DNA of 64,000 bases from BOG-908 sp963850605 (GTDB taxonomy: Bacteria > Pseudomonadota > Alphaproteobacteria > Acetobacterales > Acetobacteraceae): the NCBI GenBank assembly GCA_963850605.1, contig CAWKLX010000007.1, positions 496,001 to 560,000 on the forward strand, in the 5' to 3' direction. The position numbers and the translations under genes are program-made. How positions within the stretch are numbered: the stretch's first letter is position 1; the number at the start of each line of letters is the position of its first letter. This document shows, piece after piece, positions 16,943-26,632 of this stretch. The notes beneath the pieces are model-generated. The model saw only the letters and a list, made by a program, of their open reading frames with translations. It was not told the origin of the DNA and ran no database searches.

Positions 16943-18907
16943 ATGCGCGAGCTGACCGTCCGCGGCGTCATCCTGGGCGCCCTCATCACCGTCGTATTCA
17001 CGGCGGCCAACGTCTATCTGGGCCTGAAAGTCGGCCTCACCTTCGCCAGCTCCATCCCGGCGGCCGTCATCTCCATGGCCGTGCTGCGCGCGCTGGGCGG
17101 CGGCACCATCCTGGAAAACAACATGGTGCAGACGCAGGCCTCGGCCGCGGGCACCCTCTCATCCGTCATTTTCGTGCTGCCCGCACTGATCATGGTCGGC
17201 CACTGGCACGGCTTTCCGTTCTGGCAAAGTTTCGGCGTGTGCGCCGCCGGTGGCACCATGGGCGTGCTGTTCACCATCCCGCTGCGCCGGGCCATGGTGG
17301 TCAATTCCTCCCTCCCCTATCCGGAGGGCGTGGCCGCCGCCGAGATCCTGCGGGTCGGCCACGGCGAGGCGGTGCCGGGCGAGCCGGGCGCGGCCGACAT
17401 CGCGCTCGGCGGTTTGGTGTCCGCCGCCGTCAGTTTCGGCGCTACCGGCCTGCACGTGCTGGGCGAAGGCATCAGCCAATGGTTCACCCTGGGTGCGGCC
17501 GCCTTCCGCCTGTCCACCGGCTTTTCGCTAGCCTTGCTGGGCGCCGGCTATCTGGTCGGCATCGCCGGCGGCTTGTCCATGCTGCTGGGCGCCGTGCTGG
17601 CCTGGGGCGTGGCCGTCCCGGTGCTGACCACCCTGCATCCGGTGGCGGCCGGTGCCGATATCGTGCCCTACGCCACCGGATTGTGGGCGCATCAGGTGCG
17701 TTTCATGGGCGCCGGCGTCATCGGGGTAGCCGCCATCTGGTCGCTGGCCGGCCTGGCCGGACCCACCATCGCCGGCGTGCGCCAAAGCCTGGCCGCCAGC
17801 CGGGTCGCCCCAGGTGTCGCAGGTGCCTCGGAAACGGACCGTGATCTCTCCCCACGGGCCGTGCTGGCCATCTTTGCCGTGGCCCTCCTGGCCATGGTGG
17901 CCGTGTTCGCCGCCTTCCTGTCGGGATCAGGCCCCGCCGCGTCCTTCGGCATCTGGGGCCTGGTGGCCTTCGGCTGCGCCTTTTCCGTCGTGTTCGGGTT
18001 TCTGGTCGCCGCCGCCTGCGGCTACATGGCCGGCCTCGTCGGCAGCTCCAGCTCGCCCATTTCCGGCATCGCCATCATCGCCACCATTTCGACGGCGCTG
18101 CTGCTTCTTCTGATCCTGGGCGGCAGCCATATGCTGGCCGATACTGCCGGCCAGCAGGCCGCGATCGCGCTGACCCTGTTCATCGTCTCGGTTGTGCTGG
18201 CCACGGCCACCGTGTCCAACGACAATCTGCAGGACCTGAAAACCGGCTTGCTGGTGGGCGCGACACCCTGGAAGCAACAGGCGGTGCTGGTGGTCGGCTG
18301 CGTGGTGGGGGCGGCTATCATCCCGCCGGTGCTGGACTTGCTGTACCATGCCTACGGCTTTCCCGGCGCGATGCCGAGTGCGTCGATGGATGCGGGCCAG
18401 GCGCTGGCCGCCCCGCAGGCGACGCTCATGGCGGCCATCGCGCGCGGCATTTTCGGCCATGCGCTGGATTGGACGTCGGTGGGAATTGGGGTCGCGGCCG
18501 GGATCGTGCTGATCCTGACCGACGTATTGCTGCGACGCGTGGGGCGCACATTGCCGCCACTGGCCGTGGGCATCGGCCTGTACCTGCCGCCGACCGTCGG
18601 GGTCACACTGGCCATCGGCGCCATCCTGGGCTGGATCATCGATCGCCGTCTGGCGGGCCGCCCAGACGCAGAGCGCGCGCGGCGCCGCGGCGTGCTGCTG
18701 GCTTCCGGCTTCATTGTCGGCGAAAGCCTGGTAGGCGTCGGCATGGCGGCCGTGATCGGCGCATCGGGCAGCCAGGCGCCCCTTGCTGTGGTGGGGGACG
18801 GCTTTGCCGGGGCGGCCGGTTGGCTCGGCTTGACGGTGTTCGCGGCAGTGGCAGCCGGTTTCGCCGTTATCGCCACGAAAAACGCGGATCGGCCCGCCGG
18901 GGCTTGA
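16943..18907 (+). CDS. OPT family oligopeptide transporter
   Basis: An inner-membrane carrier of 654 residues with about 14-16 hydrophobic segments. The family signature near the N-terminus is intact (NVYLGLKVGLTFASSIPAAV, then ENNMVQTQASAAGTLSS), as is SSLPYPEGVAAAEIL. Bacterial OPT proteins are proton-coupled importers of peptides or metal chelates; which is carried here cannot be read. The ATG lies 12 bases after fzlA, so the two are probably co-transcribed. The gene ends 22 bases before a convergent gene. Confidence 0.92.
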   Translation: MRELTVRGVILGALITVVFTAANVYLGLKVGLTFASSIPAAVISMAVLRALGGGTILENNMVQTQASAAGTLSSVIFVLPALIMVGHWHGFPFWQSFGVCAAGGTMGVLFTIPLRRAMVVNSSLPYPEGVAAAEILRVGHGEAVPGEPGAADIALGGLVSAAVSFGATGLHVLGEGISQWFTLGAAAFRLSTGFSLALLGAGYLVGIAGGLSMLLGAVLAWGVAVPVLTTLHPVAAGADIVPYATGLWAHQVRFMGAGVIGVAAIWSLAGLAGPTIAGVRQSLAASRVAPGVAGASETDRDLSPRAVLAIFAVALLAMVAVFAAFLSGSGPAASFGIWGLVAFGCAFSVVFGFLVAAACGYMAGLVGSSSSPISGIAIIATISTALLLLLILGGSHMLADTAGQQAAIALTLFIVSVVLATATVSNDNLQDLKTGLLVGATPWKQQAVLVVGCVVGAAIIPPVLDLLYHAYGFPGAMPSASMDAGQALAAPQATLMAAIARGIFGHALDWTSVGIGVAAGIVLILTDVLLRRVGRTLPPLAVGIGLYLPPTVGVTLAIGAILGWIIDRRLAGRPDAERARRRGVLLASGFIVGESLVGVGMAAVIGASGSQAPLAVVGDGFAGAAGWLGLTVFAAVAAGFAVIATKNADRPAGA

Positions 18908-18929
18908 CCTGCGGCCGACCCCGGCGCCC

Positions 18930-20815
18930 TCAGGCCAGCAGGTCGCCCACTGCCCGATGCGCCTGGTCGATTGCCGAATCCGTATAGGCGGCCGCCCCGG
19001 AATCGGAATTCGCGATCGCGATCCGGCCGAATGTGCGCCGCCCGATCTCGTGCGGCGCCTGGCCCGGCGCCCAATCCGGGTCGAAAAGCGGGTTGTATTC
19101 GTAAGCATATCCGTGCGGCCAGCGATTGACGGTAATGGCCGTAATGTCGCGCGCCGGATCGAATCCGGCCGGGCCGAACATGCGCGCAAGCTGGTCGCGT
19201 ATGTGGCTTTCGTACGTGGAGAACGGTGTGGCCAGCAGCTCGGCATGGCCCAGCCGATGCTGCGCGCGCTCGTCCAGCCCCGGATGGCACGGCACGCGCG
19301 TCAGGCGCAGCAGCACCGGATCCTCCGGCGATCGCACCGAGCGGTAACCGCCAATGTCGGTCACGGAGTTGAGCTTGAGCATGGTGTGATAGCTGCCGGG
19401 CGCATACACCTCCTGCACACCCAGCTTGACGAGCGGCTGCCAATTGCCGAATGGCCACCGAGGTGTACACCAGCGGCACTTTCACCAAATAATGCAGCGC
19501 GTCTTTCTGCGCTTGCGGCAGCTCCGGACAGATGTAAGGAATCATCATGTTATAGCCAGCCAAAACGCAGTGTCCCGCGCGCGCGCGGAAGACCTTGCCG
19601 AACCGTGCGTAGGCGATTTCCACGCCCTGTGAGGCGTCCGGCGCGCCGATGTTGCGCGCGCCGACGACAATGCTGCTGAGCCGGATACGCACCTTCTGCG
19701 CCGCGCGGTCGAGTTGCGTGTAATCAACGCGGCTGGTGACGACGTCGGACGCGCTGCTGCCCGGAACCGCGGCGGGCACCAGGTCCCGCACGAGCAGGCG
19801 CGCGATGCTGGCGTTACCATCCGGGAAATGGAACGTGTAGGACCCGCCATCGGCGTAGCCCGACGGCGTGTAGCCCATATGCGGGGCCGATCCCGGTGTC
19901 AGCTTCAGCCCGCCAAACCCCGCCGTGGTGTATCCGAACCCCCAGATGTCGAGCGCGGAGATCGCGTCGATACCCACGCCCCATTCGTCCAGGCTGACAC
20001 CCTGATAGTAGGGCAGCACGCCAGGATCGGCGCGAGCGACATGCAGCAGAAAATCGCGGTAGCTGATGCGGGAAAGCCGCGCTTTTTTCTCGTCCGAGGA
20101 CAGGCCGGGCAGAAAATCCTCCTGTCCTTCCTCGAGCCGCACGATGTCGGCGCGTGCCCGCTCGCTCAGCGGTGCATCGGCCAGCAGCGTCCCCCAGGGC
20201 TTTTCGCCGACGCCGGCCACCAGCGCATCCCGCCCGAAGGTTTCGCGATCGAAGAAGATGCCACGGCCCAGGCCCATCGACGGATAGACATTTTTCTTGG
20301 CGCAGCTTTCCTCGAGCTTGACGGGTTCGACACCGAGCGTGCGCAACAGCCCGTCGGACACCGCGCTGTATGGCCGAGGCGAATCGATCTCCAGCGTGCC
20401 GCCGTTCATGAGCTGCATGCGGCCGCCCATCGAAAACTCGTTCCGCTTGGCGTGACCGCCGAAATCGTCGTGGTTGTCCAGGATCAAGATGCGCGCATCG
20501 GGTTTTGCCGAGCGATAAAAATGCGCCGCGGCAAGCCCGCTGATACCGGCGCCGACCACGACCAGATCGTACGAATCTTCGCCAGGCTCGGGGCTGCGGC
20601 GCGGTCTGCCAGAACGTGCCGTCACGCAGGCTGTGCGCCACCTCGAACGACCCGGGATGGCTGCCGCGCAGGCCGGTCAGGAGTGGCGGATAGTAGCCGG
20701 CACCATCCTGCGGCGCGGTGGCCAAAGCCGCGGCATCCGCGCGCGCACCCGCCAGACCGAGGGCGGTCATGGCGACGCCATTGAGAAAGTCGCGCCGCTG
20801 TATCGCCCCGTTCAT
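18930..20815 (-). CDS. Tat-exported FAD-dependent amine oxidoreductase, spermidine dehydrogenase-like (two frameshifts)
   Basis: Starts at the ATG at 20815 with a twin-arginine signal (QRRDFLNGVAMTALGLAGARA). It then has YYPPLLTGLRGSHPGSFEVA, an FAD-binding VVVGAGISGLAAAHFY with NHDDFGGHAKRNE, and a substrate domain, about 628 residues in all. The residue pattern resembles periplasmic SpdH of Pseudomonas, which oxidises spermidine. Two breaks interrupt it. An extra G lies in the run at 20590-20593, and an extra base near 19447 is needed to give IRNWQPLVKLGVQEVYAPG. Both are single insertions. The substrate is inferred from similarity only. Confidence 0.75.
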
Positions 20816-20898
20816 GCCAAGCCTGTCACCCGCCACGCCAGATCACCCCGTCCGTGCGGCACGATGCTAGCAGCACGGACGCAGCGGGCGGAAGAGTA

Positions 20899-21930
20899 TC
20901 AGTCCGCGGTGCCGTGCGTCTCCGGCCACACATCCTCCCACGTGCCACCCGTGGAGGCCTTGCTGTACTCCGTCGAACGATTCTCGAAGAAATTCGCGTG
21001 CTCCGGCGCGTTCAGCATGTCATCCAGCCAGGGCAGCGGGTTTTTCGCGATGTGGAACAGCGGATTCAACCCGAGCTGCATCAAGCGGCGGTCGGCCACG
21101 AAGCGGATGTATTCCTTCACCTGCGCCGCATCCAGCCCCTGCACCGGCCCCAGCTCGAAGGCCAGGTCGATGAACGCGTCCTCGTGGTCCACGATGGTGG
21201 CGCAGGTGATGTACAGCTCGCGCCGCAACTCCTCCGTCCAGATCTCCGGGTTTTCCTGGATGAACGTGCGGAACAATTTGATCACCGAGAGGCAGTGCAG
21301 CGTCTCGTCGCGCACCGACCAGCTCACGATCTGGCCCATGCCCTTCAGCTTGTTGAACCGCGGGAAATTCAGCAGAATTGCAAAGGAGGCGAACAGCTGC
21401 AGCCCCTCGGTGAACGCACCGAATGCCGCCAGCGTCTTGGCGATCTCATGCTTGCTGTCCACCGTGAAGGACTGCATGTAGTCGAACTTGTCCTTCATCT
21501 CCTTGATGCGGCGGAATGCCTGATACTCGATCTCCGGCATGCCGATCGTGTCGAGCAGATGGCTGTAGGCGGCGATGTGTACCGTCTCGATGTTGGAGAA
21601 TGCGCTCAGCATCATCAGCACTTCGGTGGGTTTGAACACCTGGCTGTAATGCTTCATGTAGCAGTTGTTCACCTCCACGTCGGACTGCGTGAAGAAGCGG
21701 AAAATCTGGGTGACCAGGTTGCGCTCGCCGTCGGAAAGATTGCGGTGCCAATCCTTCACGTCGTCGGCCAACGGCACCTCTTCGGGCAGCCAGTGCACGC
21801 GCTGCTGCGTCAGCCAGGCGTCATACGCCCACGGATAGCGGAACGGCTTATAGACCGGATTTTCGGTCAGCAGGTCGAAGCGGACGGGAAGCTCGTCAAG
21901 CGCGTGGGTAGCGGGGCTGTGCTGGTCCAT
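20899..21930 (-). CDS. nrdB: Ribonucleoside-diphosphate reductase, beta subunit (class I)
   Basis: The small subunit that houses the di-metal/radical cofactor for reducing ribonucleotides. 343 residues from the ATG at 21930. Family segments include YPWAYDAWLTQQRVHW, NIETVHIAAYSHLLDTIGMPE, VRDETLHC and the alpha-subunit-binding C-terminus (YSKASTGGTWEDVW). The metal-binding Glu/His set of the four-helix core is present in these segments. nrdA is not adjacent. Two NrdR-like boxes lie 82-128 bases upstream of the start (22012-22058). Confidence 0.95.
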   Translation of the reverse strand: MDQHSPATHALDELPVRFDLLTENPVYKPFRYPWAYDAWLTQQRVHWLPEEVPLADDVKDWHRNLSDGERNLVTQIFRFFTQSDVEVNNCYMKHYSQVFKPTEVLMMLSAFSNIETVHIAAYSHLLDTIGMPEIEYQAFRRIKEMKDKFDYMQSFTVDSKHEIAKTLAAFGAFTEGLQLFASFAILLNFPRFNKLKGMGQIVSWSVRDETLHCLSVIKLFRTFIQENPEIWTEELRRELYITCATIVDHEDAFIDLAFELGPVQGLDAAQVKEYIRFVADRRLMQLGLNPLFHIAKNPLPWLDDMLNAPEHANFFENRSTEYSKASTGGTWEDVWPETHGTAD

Positions 21931-22011
21931 AAAAAGGTCCTGCTGCGAAGGCGGGGAAACGTTAAGCGCGGCGGGCAGGGAAGCCGAGTCGGCGTTCAGC
22001 CCTCGCCTTGC

Positions 22012-22058
22012 ACACAAGATGCTGTGGCCGCTGCCAAACGCAATACCCAATGTTGAAG
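22012..22058 (-). promoter_or_regulatory. Pair of NrdR-like boxes upstream of nrdB
   Basis: A 16-base site at 22012-22027 (ACACAAGATGCTGTGG) keeps the ACAC...TGTG frame of NrdR boxes. A weaker one at 22043-22058 (ATACCCAATGTTGAAG) matches about half the consensus positions. Their centres are exactly 31 bases apart, the spacing known for tandem NrdR boxes. They sit between the start codons of nrdB (minus) and the ClC gene (plus). Binding by NrdR is inferred. Confidence 0.5.
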
Positions 22059-22106
22059 CGCCGTCACCCATGGCCGGCCGGGGACACTTAAACTAGGGTC
22101 GCGCCG

Positions 22107-23423
22107 ATGCCTTCCCTGCCCGCCCGCCTGCCCCCTCGCGCCCTGCGCCGTGTCCGCGCCACCGCCTTTCGCTGGCGGCGCCGCGCGCTGTTCGTGTTCG
22201 GCGGCATCGTGGTCGGCGCCTGCGCCGTGCTGCTGGCCGTGGCGGCCGACCGCGCCGGCCATGCGTTCCGCCAAATCACCGTGCACCGGCCGTTGCTGCC
22301 GCTGGCACTGACGCCCGCCGGGTTTGCTCTGGCCAGCCATGCCGCGCGACGCTGGTTTCCGTATTCCGGCGGCAGCGGCATCCCGCAGGTGATTGCCGCG
22401 CGCCACCTGCACGCCGGGCGCGCGCACCTGGTCGCTCTCCGGGTCGCTGCGGGGAAGATGGCGCTTCTGTTGTTGGGCCTGCTCTGCGGCGCCTCGATCG
22501 GCCGCGAGGGTCCCACCGTGCAGGTCGGCGCGGCCGTCATGTTCGCCGCCGGGCGCCTGTCGCCACGGCGGCAGCCCGGCCTGATCCTGGCCGGTGCGGC
22601 CGCAGGTGTCTCGGCCGCCTTCAACACGCCGCTGGCCGGCATCGTGTTCGGCATCGAGGAACTCAGCCGCTCTTTCGAAGCACGCACCAGCGGCGTCATC
22701 CTCGGCACCGTCATCGCCGCCGGCCTCACTTCGTTGGCGCTCCAGGGCGACTACACCTATTTCGGCACCACCCACGCCACCTTGAACAATGCCGAGGGCT
22801 GGCTGGGGCTGCTGGTGGTAAGCGTCGGCAGCGGCCTGCTGGGCGGCGTGTTCAGCCGGACGCTGATTGCCGTCACCGGCGGCCTGCCCGGTGCCGCGGG
22901 GCGGGCGCTGGCCACCCACCCGACCGTGTTCGCCACGCTTTGCGGGTTGGCGGTGGCCGTGTGCGGTGTGCTCTCGCATGGCGCCGCGTTCGGCACCGGT
23001 TACGCCGAGGCGCGCGCGCTGGTCCAGGGCGGCAACCCGCCCAGCCTGTGGTTCGGCGCCGAAAAGCTGCTGGCCACGGCCGCCTCCTCGATCAGTGGCA
23101 TCCCCGGCGGCATTTTCGCGCCGTCGCTCGCCGTCGGCGCCGGGCTGGGCGCCGACGTGGCCGCCCTGCTCCCAGGTGCTCCGGCCCAGGCGCTGGTGGT
23201 GCTGGGCATGGTCGCCTATTTCGCCGGCGTGGTGCAGGCGCCGATCACCGCCTTCGTCATTGTGACCGAAATGACCAACGACCACGCCCTGGTCGTGCCC
23301 CTGATGCTGGCCGCGCTGATCGGCTACGGCGCGTCCCGGCTGGTGTGCAAGGAGGGTGTGTATCACGCGCTGGCGCGCACCTACGAAACGCCGGCGCGGC
23401 CCGAGGCGCCAGCCACGGCATAA
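22107..23423 (+). CDS. ClC-family chloride channel / H+-Cl- antiporter
   Basis: An inner-membrane homodimeric anion carrier, 438 residues with ten or more hydrophobic segments. The three anion-site signatures are present: GSGIPQV (89-95), GREGPTVQ (132-139) and GIFAPSLAVGAGLG. The usual external gating glutamate is thus in GREGP. There is no C-terminal CBS pair, unlike eukaryotic members. The basic N-terminal arm (about 28 residues) is cytoplasmic. In acid-tolerant bacteria such antiporters help acid resistance; that role is inference here. Confidence 0.92.
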   Translation: MPSLPARLPPRALRRVRATAFRWRRRALFVFGGIVVGACAVLLAVAADRAGHAFRQITVHRPLLPLALTPAGFALASHAARRWFPYSGGSGIPQVIAARHLHAGRAHLVALRVAAGKMALLLLGLLCGASIGREGPTVQVGAAVMFAAGRLSPRRQPGLILAGAAAGVSAAFNTPLAGIVFGIEELSRSFEARTSGVILGTVIAAGLTSLALQGDYTYFGTTHATLNNAEGWLGLLVVSVGSGLLGGVFSRTLIAVTGGLPGAAGRALATHPTVFATLCGLAVAVCGVLSHGAAFGTGYAEARALVQGGNPPSLWFGAEKLLATAASSISGIPGGIFAPSLAVGAGLGADVAALLPGAPAQALVVLGMVAYFAGVVQAPITAFVIVTEMTNDHALVVPLMLAALIGYGASRLVCKEGVYHALARTYETPARPEAPATA

Positions 23424-23459
23424 TGCGTCGCGCGCGAGTTCACACCGTCGGATCGTACC

Positions 23460-24512
23460 CTAGCCACGACCCTGTGCCAGGCTCCACGCCACCGACGCGC
23501 ACGTGCTGAACATCTGGCTATACAAATGCGCCCGCGCATCCGCCGCGTTGCCGCGGCGCGACCTGTCGTACACCCCCCAGCCGATCGATGCCGACCGAAA
23601 CAGCGAAAACGCCAAATAGAACGGCCAGTGCTCGGCCGGAAACGCGCGCCCTACGCCCTTGCAGTAGCGCGCGATCAGCGACGCTTCGTCCGGAATACCG
23701 AGCGCGGCCAGATCGGCGCCACCCAGCCCATGAAACGGCCGTCCGTCCTGCGGCAGGTGATAGAACGAGCACAGATACGCCAGATCCGCCATCGGGTGAC
23801 CGATCGTGGCCAATTCCCAATCCAGTATCGCCAGCAGACGGGGCCCCTCAGGCGCCCACATCAAATTGCCCAGCCGGTAGTCGCCATGCGCGATCACCGC
23901 CGGCTCGTCAGGCGGCAGATGCGCCGGCAGCCACGCGATCAGCGCATCCATGTTCGCATCCTGCCCCGGATCGGATGCCAGATATTGTTTGGTCCACCGC
24001 TCGATCTGGCGCGCGATGTAGGATTCCGGCCGCCCGAATTTCTCCAGGCCCACGCTGCGCCAATCGACAGCATGCAGCGCCGCCAGCCCGTCCGCCATCG
24101 CCATGTAATAGCCGGCGCGCGCCTCGCGCGGCAGCTCGGCCAGCCCCAAATCCGTGAGTACCCGGCCATCGATATAGTCCATGACATAGAACGGCGTGCC
24201 GATCACGGACACGTCCTCGCACAGCAGCCGCGCGCGCGGCACCGGCACGGCGGTCGGGCCCAGCGCGCGCATGGCCGCATACTCGCGTTCAACAGCATGT
24301 GCGGACGGCAGGATCGCACCAGGCGGCTTTTTGCGCAGCACATACCGCCGTCCCCCAGCCTCGGTCAGCAAGAAGGTCGGGTTCGACTGGCCGCCCTGGA
24401 ACTGGCGCAGGCGGAGAGGTGCGGACACCTCCGGCAATGCGCTGCACAGATATGTCTGCAGAGCCTGCTCATCGAAACGGTGCTGCGGGCGAACATCGAT
24501 CAGTTCGGTCAT
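23460..24512 (-). CDS. Aminoglycoside phosphotransferase-fold kinase of the ACAD10/11 type
   Basis: 350 residues with the APH fold. QGGQSNPTFLL opens it, YVLRKKPPG carries the ATP-binding Lys, VIAHGDYRLGNLMW holds the catalytic Asp, and ILDWELATIGHPMADLAYL holds the metal-binding Asp. Bacterial homologues sit beside acyl-CoA dehydrogenases and are proposed to phosphorylate hydroxyacyl chains (4-hydroxy acids) before their breakdown. Here it lies just downstream of a TetR regulator and opposite a thiolase-SDR-GMC run, which fits lipid or alcohol catabolism. No antibiotic-resistance role is suggested. Confidence 0.87.
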   Translation of the reverse strand: MTELIDVRPQHRFDEQALQTYLCSALPEVSAPLRLRQFQGGQSNPTFLLTEAGGRRYVLRKKPPGAILPSAHAVEREYAAMRALGPTAVPVPRARLLCEDVSVIGTPFYVMDYIDGRVLTDLGLAELPREARAGYYMAMADGLAALHAVDWRSVGLEKFGRPESYIARQIERWTKQYLASDPGQDANMDALIAWLPAHLPPDEPAVIAHGDYRLGNLMWAPEGPRLLAILDWELATIGHPMADLAYLCSFYHLPQDGRPFHGLGGADLAALGIPDEASLIARYCKGVGRAFPAEHWPFYLAFSLFRSASIGWGVYDRSRRGNAADARAHLYSQMFSTCASVAWSLAQGRG

Positions 24513-24553
24513 GGTTCAGTCGTCAGCTTTCGGTCGTCGGTCGTGGCACAGGC

Positions 24554-25183
24554 TCAGGCGAACTTGCGGTCCGCGGCGACCATCCGCTGTGCCGCCAGCG
24601 CATACGGCGTGAACAGCGCCTCCACCTGCGCATAACCCCAGCGCAAATGGTCGCGCGTAATCGTCTCCACGCCCTGGCGGGACCGCAGGTAGTCGATCCA
24701 ATAGCTCGCCACGATCCAGGCATTGACCACCAGCCGGTCGATCTCATCCGGGCTGGCGGCCAGCACGCCGTCGGCCACCAGATCGGCCAGCACGCGCCGC
24801 ACCTGCGCCTGCCCTGTCTCCGTCAGCCGCATCAGCCGCGCATGCAGCGGCGGCGCCATGCGATACACGCCGGCGGCATAAAACAGCCGCCACTCCCACA
24901 TCATGTTGAACCAGCCGGCGAGGTACGCGCGATGCGGCTGCGGGTTGCGCGACAGACCCGGGACTGGCGTGCCGGCGCGCTCGTTGGCTGCCAGAAACTG
25001 GTCGAACAGCGCCACCAAGATCTGTTCCTTGCGCCGGAAATGATAATGCAGGTTGCCCTCGCTGATGCCCACCGCCTGCGCGATCTCGGCCGTCGTCACC
25101 TCGGCCGGTCCGCGCTCGTTGAACAGGCGGCGGCACACGTCCAGTATTCTGTCGCGAGTGCTCGGGCGCGGCTCGGCCATCAT
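24554..25183 (-). CDS. TetR/AcrR family transcriptional regulator
   Basis: About 209 residues from the tandem ATG codons at 25183/25180. The N-terminal helix-turn-helix is clear (TRDRILDVCRRLFNERG, TTAEIAQAVGISEGNLHYHF, RRKEQIL). The C-terminal ligand domain is helical with aromatic residues (WFNMMWEWRLFY), suggesting a hydrophobic ligand. It is divergent from the thiolase gene (172-base gap) and followed by the kinase-fold gene. Control of this neighbourhood by an acyl-CoA-type ligand is a reasonable inference. Confidence 0.88.
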   Translation of the reverse strand: MMAEPRPSTRDRILDVCRRLFNERGPAEVTTAEIAQAVGISEGNLHYHFRRKEQILVALFDQFLAANERAGTPVPGLSRNPQPHRAYLAGWFNMMWEWRLFYAAGVYRMAPPLHARLMRLTETGQAQVRRVLADLVADGVLAASPDEIDRLVVNAWIVASYWIDYLRSRQGVETITRDHLRWGYAQVEALFTPYALAAQRMVAADRKFA

Positions 25184-25235
25184 GCGTTCCTGAAACGTTT
25201 CCCGCGCCGGCGCCTCCCGTCCGTTGACAGGCCTA

Positions 25236-25247
25236 GGGTGAACACCC
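25236..25247. promoter_or_regulatory. Possible operator in the TetR-thiolase divergent gap
   Basis: A perfect 5-2-5 inverted repeat, GGGTGAACACCC, lies in the gap between the divergent TetR and thiolase genes. A TTGACA hexamer (25224-25229) lies just before it on the plus strand, though no good -10 is spaced from it. Placement suits autoregulation by the TetR protein, but short palindromes arise by chance in GC-rich DNA. Confidence 0.2.
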
Positions 25248-25355
25248 GACAACACGACTATGGCAAACCGGCCTGGGCGGGTCCAGCGCGGGTGCGCCCC
25301 ATATCGCGGTGCCGCGGGCCAAGCCCGTTCAGGCACAGCCGCCAGGGAGAACCGA

Positions 25356-26540
25356 ATGCGCGAAGCCGTCATTGTGTCCACCGCCCGCACGCCGATCGGC
25401 CGTGCCTATCGCGGCGCATTCAACGACACGCACGGTGCCACACTCGCCGGCCACGCGGTGGCCCAGGCACTCGCCCGCGCCAAGCTGGATGGGCCGGAGG
25501 TCGAGGACGTCATCCTGGGCTGCGCGCTGCAACAGGGTGCCACCGGTGGCAACATCGCGCGCCAGGCCGCCATACGCGCCGGCCTGCCGGTCACGTCGGC
25601 CGGCACCACCATCGACCGCCAGTGCAGCAGCGGTCTGCAGGCGATCTCGCTGGCCACGCAGCGCGTCGCGTTCGACGGCGTGCCGGTCGCCATCGGCGGC
25701 GGGCTGGACAGCATCAGCCTTGTCCAGAACGAGCACATGAACCGCTGGCATGGTTTCGATGAGTGGCTTCAGGCGCACAAGCCCGAAATCTACATGCCGA
25801 TGATCGACACCGCCGAAATCGTCGCCCAGCGCTACCAGATCACACGCGAGACGCAGGATATCTACGCGCTCGAATTGCAGAAGCGCACGGCGGCGGCGCA
25901 GCAGGCAGGACGGTTCGATGCGGAGATCGTGCCGTTCGAAACGCGCATGGGGGTCGCAGACAAGGCGACCGGCGAGATCACCTTCAAACAGACGACCTTG
26001 CAGAAGGACGAGGGCAACCGCCCCGACACCACCGCCGAGGGCTTGGCCGCGCTCAAACCGGTGCGCGGCGAAGGCCATGTGATCACCGCCGGCAACGCCT
26101 CGCAACTCTCCGACGGCGCCTCGGCCTGCGTGGTCATGGAAGCGGGCGAGGCGGCGAGACGCGGCCTGACCCCGCTGGGCGCGCTGCGTGGCCTGTCGGT
26201 CGCCGGCTGCGAACCGGACGAGATGGGCATCGGCCCCGTCTTCGCCGTGCCGAGACTGCTGGAGCGCAACAACCTTTCTATCGACGACATCGATTTGTGG
26301 GAGCTGAACGAGGCCTTTGCCGTCCAGGTGATCTACTGCCGCGACCGCCTGGGCATCGACCCCAACAAGCTGAACGTGGATGGCGGCGCCATCTCCATTG
26401 GCCATCCCTACGGCATGTCGGGTGCAAGAATGGCCGGCCATCTGCTGATCGAGGGCCACCGCCGCGGTGCCAAATGGGGCGTGGTGACGATGTGCGTCGG
26501 CGGCGGCATGGGCGCTGCGGGACTTTTCGAAATCTTCTAA
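25356..26540 (+). CDS. Acetyl-CoA C-acyltransferase (thiolase)
   Basis: Catalyses reversible thiolytic cleavage or condensation of acyl-CoAs. 394 residues. The acyl-accepting Cys90 is in DRQCSSGLQA; NEAFAVQ and the His of ISIGHPYGMSGAR are present; the second catalytic Cys lies in MCVGGGMGAAG near the end. The ATG at 25356 follows GGGAG. The next gene is an SDR dehydrogenase, which matches the end of a beta-oxidation-type route. Sequence alone does not separate acetoacetyl-CoA from 3-ketoacyl-CoA specificity. Confidence 0.93.
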   Translation: MREAVIVSTARTPIGRAYRGAFNDTHGATLAGHAVAQALARAKLDGPEVEDVILGCALQQGATGGNIARQAAIRAGLPVTSAGTTIDRQCSSGLQAISLATQRVAFDGVPVAIGGGLDSISLVQNEHMNRWHGFDEWLQAHKPEIYMPMIDTAEIVAQRYQITRETQDIYALELQKRTAAAQQAGRFDAEIVPFETRMGVADKATGEITFKQTTLQKDEGNRPDTTAEGLAALKPVRGEGHVITAGNASQLSDGASACVVMEAGEAARRGLTPLGALRGLSVAGCEPDEMGIGPVFAVPRLLERNNLSIDDIDLWELNEAFAVQVIYCRDRLGIDPNKLNVDGGAISIGHPYGMSGARMAGHLLIEGHRRGAKWGVVTMCVGGGMGAAGLFEIF

Positions 26541-26544
26541 TGAG

Positions 26545-26614
26545 TAAAAGTCTTTTGGTTCTTTTCTTCAGAAAAGAACTTCTTTCTTGAAAGAAAGAAG
26601 CAAAGAACTTTTAT
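26545..26614. repeat. Complete copy of the palindromic T/A-rich intergenic repeat
   Basis: This is the best-preserved two-arm copy. One hairpin (TTCTTTTCTTCAGAAAAGAA) is followed directly by a second (TTCTTTCTTGAAAGAAAGAA). The outer ends, AAAAGTCTTTTG and CAAAGAACTTTT, are themselves near inverted repeats, so the whole unit could fold as a cross. It lies between the thiolase and SDR genes, which run in the same direction, so it may reduce read-through between them. Confidence 0.65.
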
Positions 26615-26632
26615 GAATGAGGGGCGCGGGTC

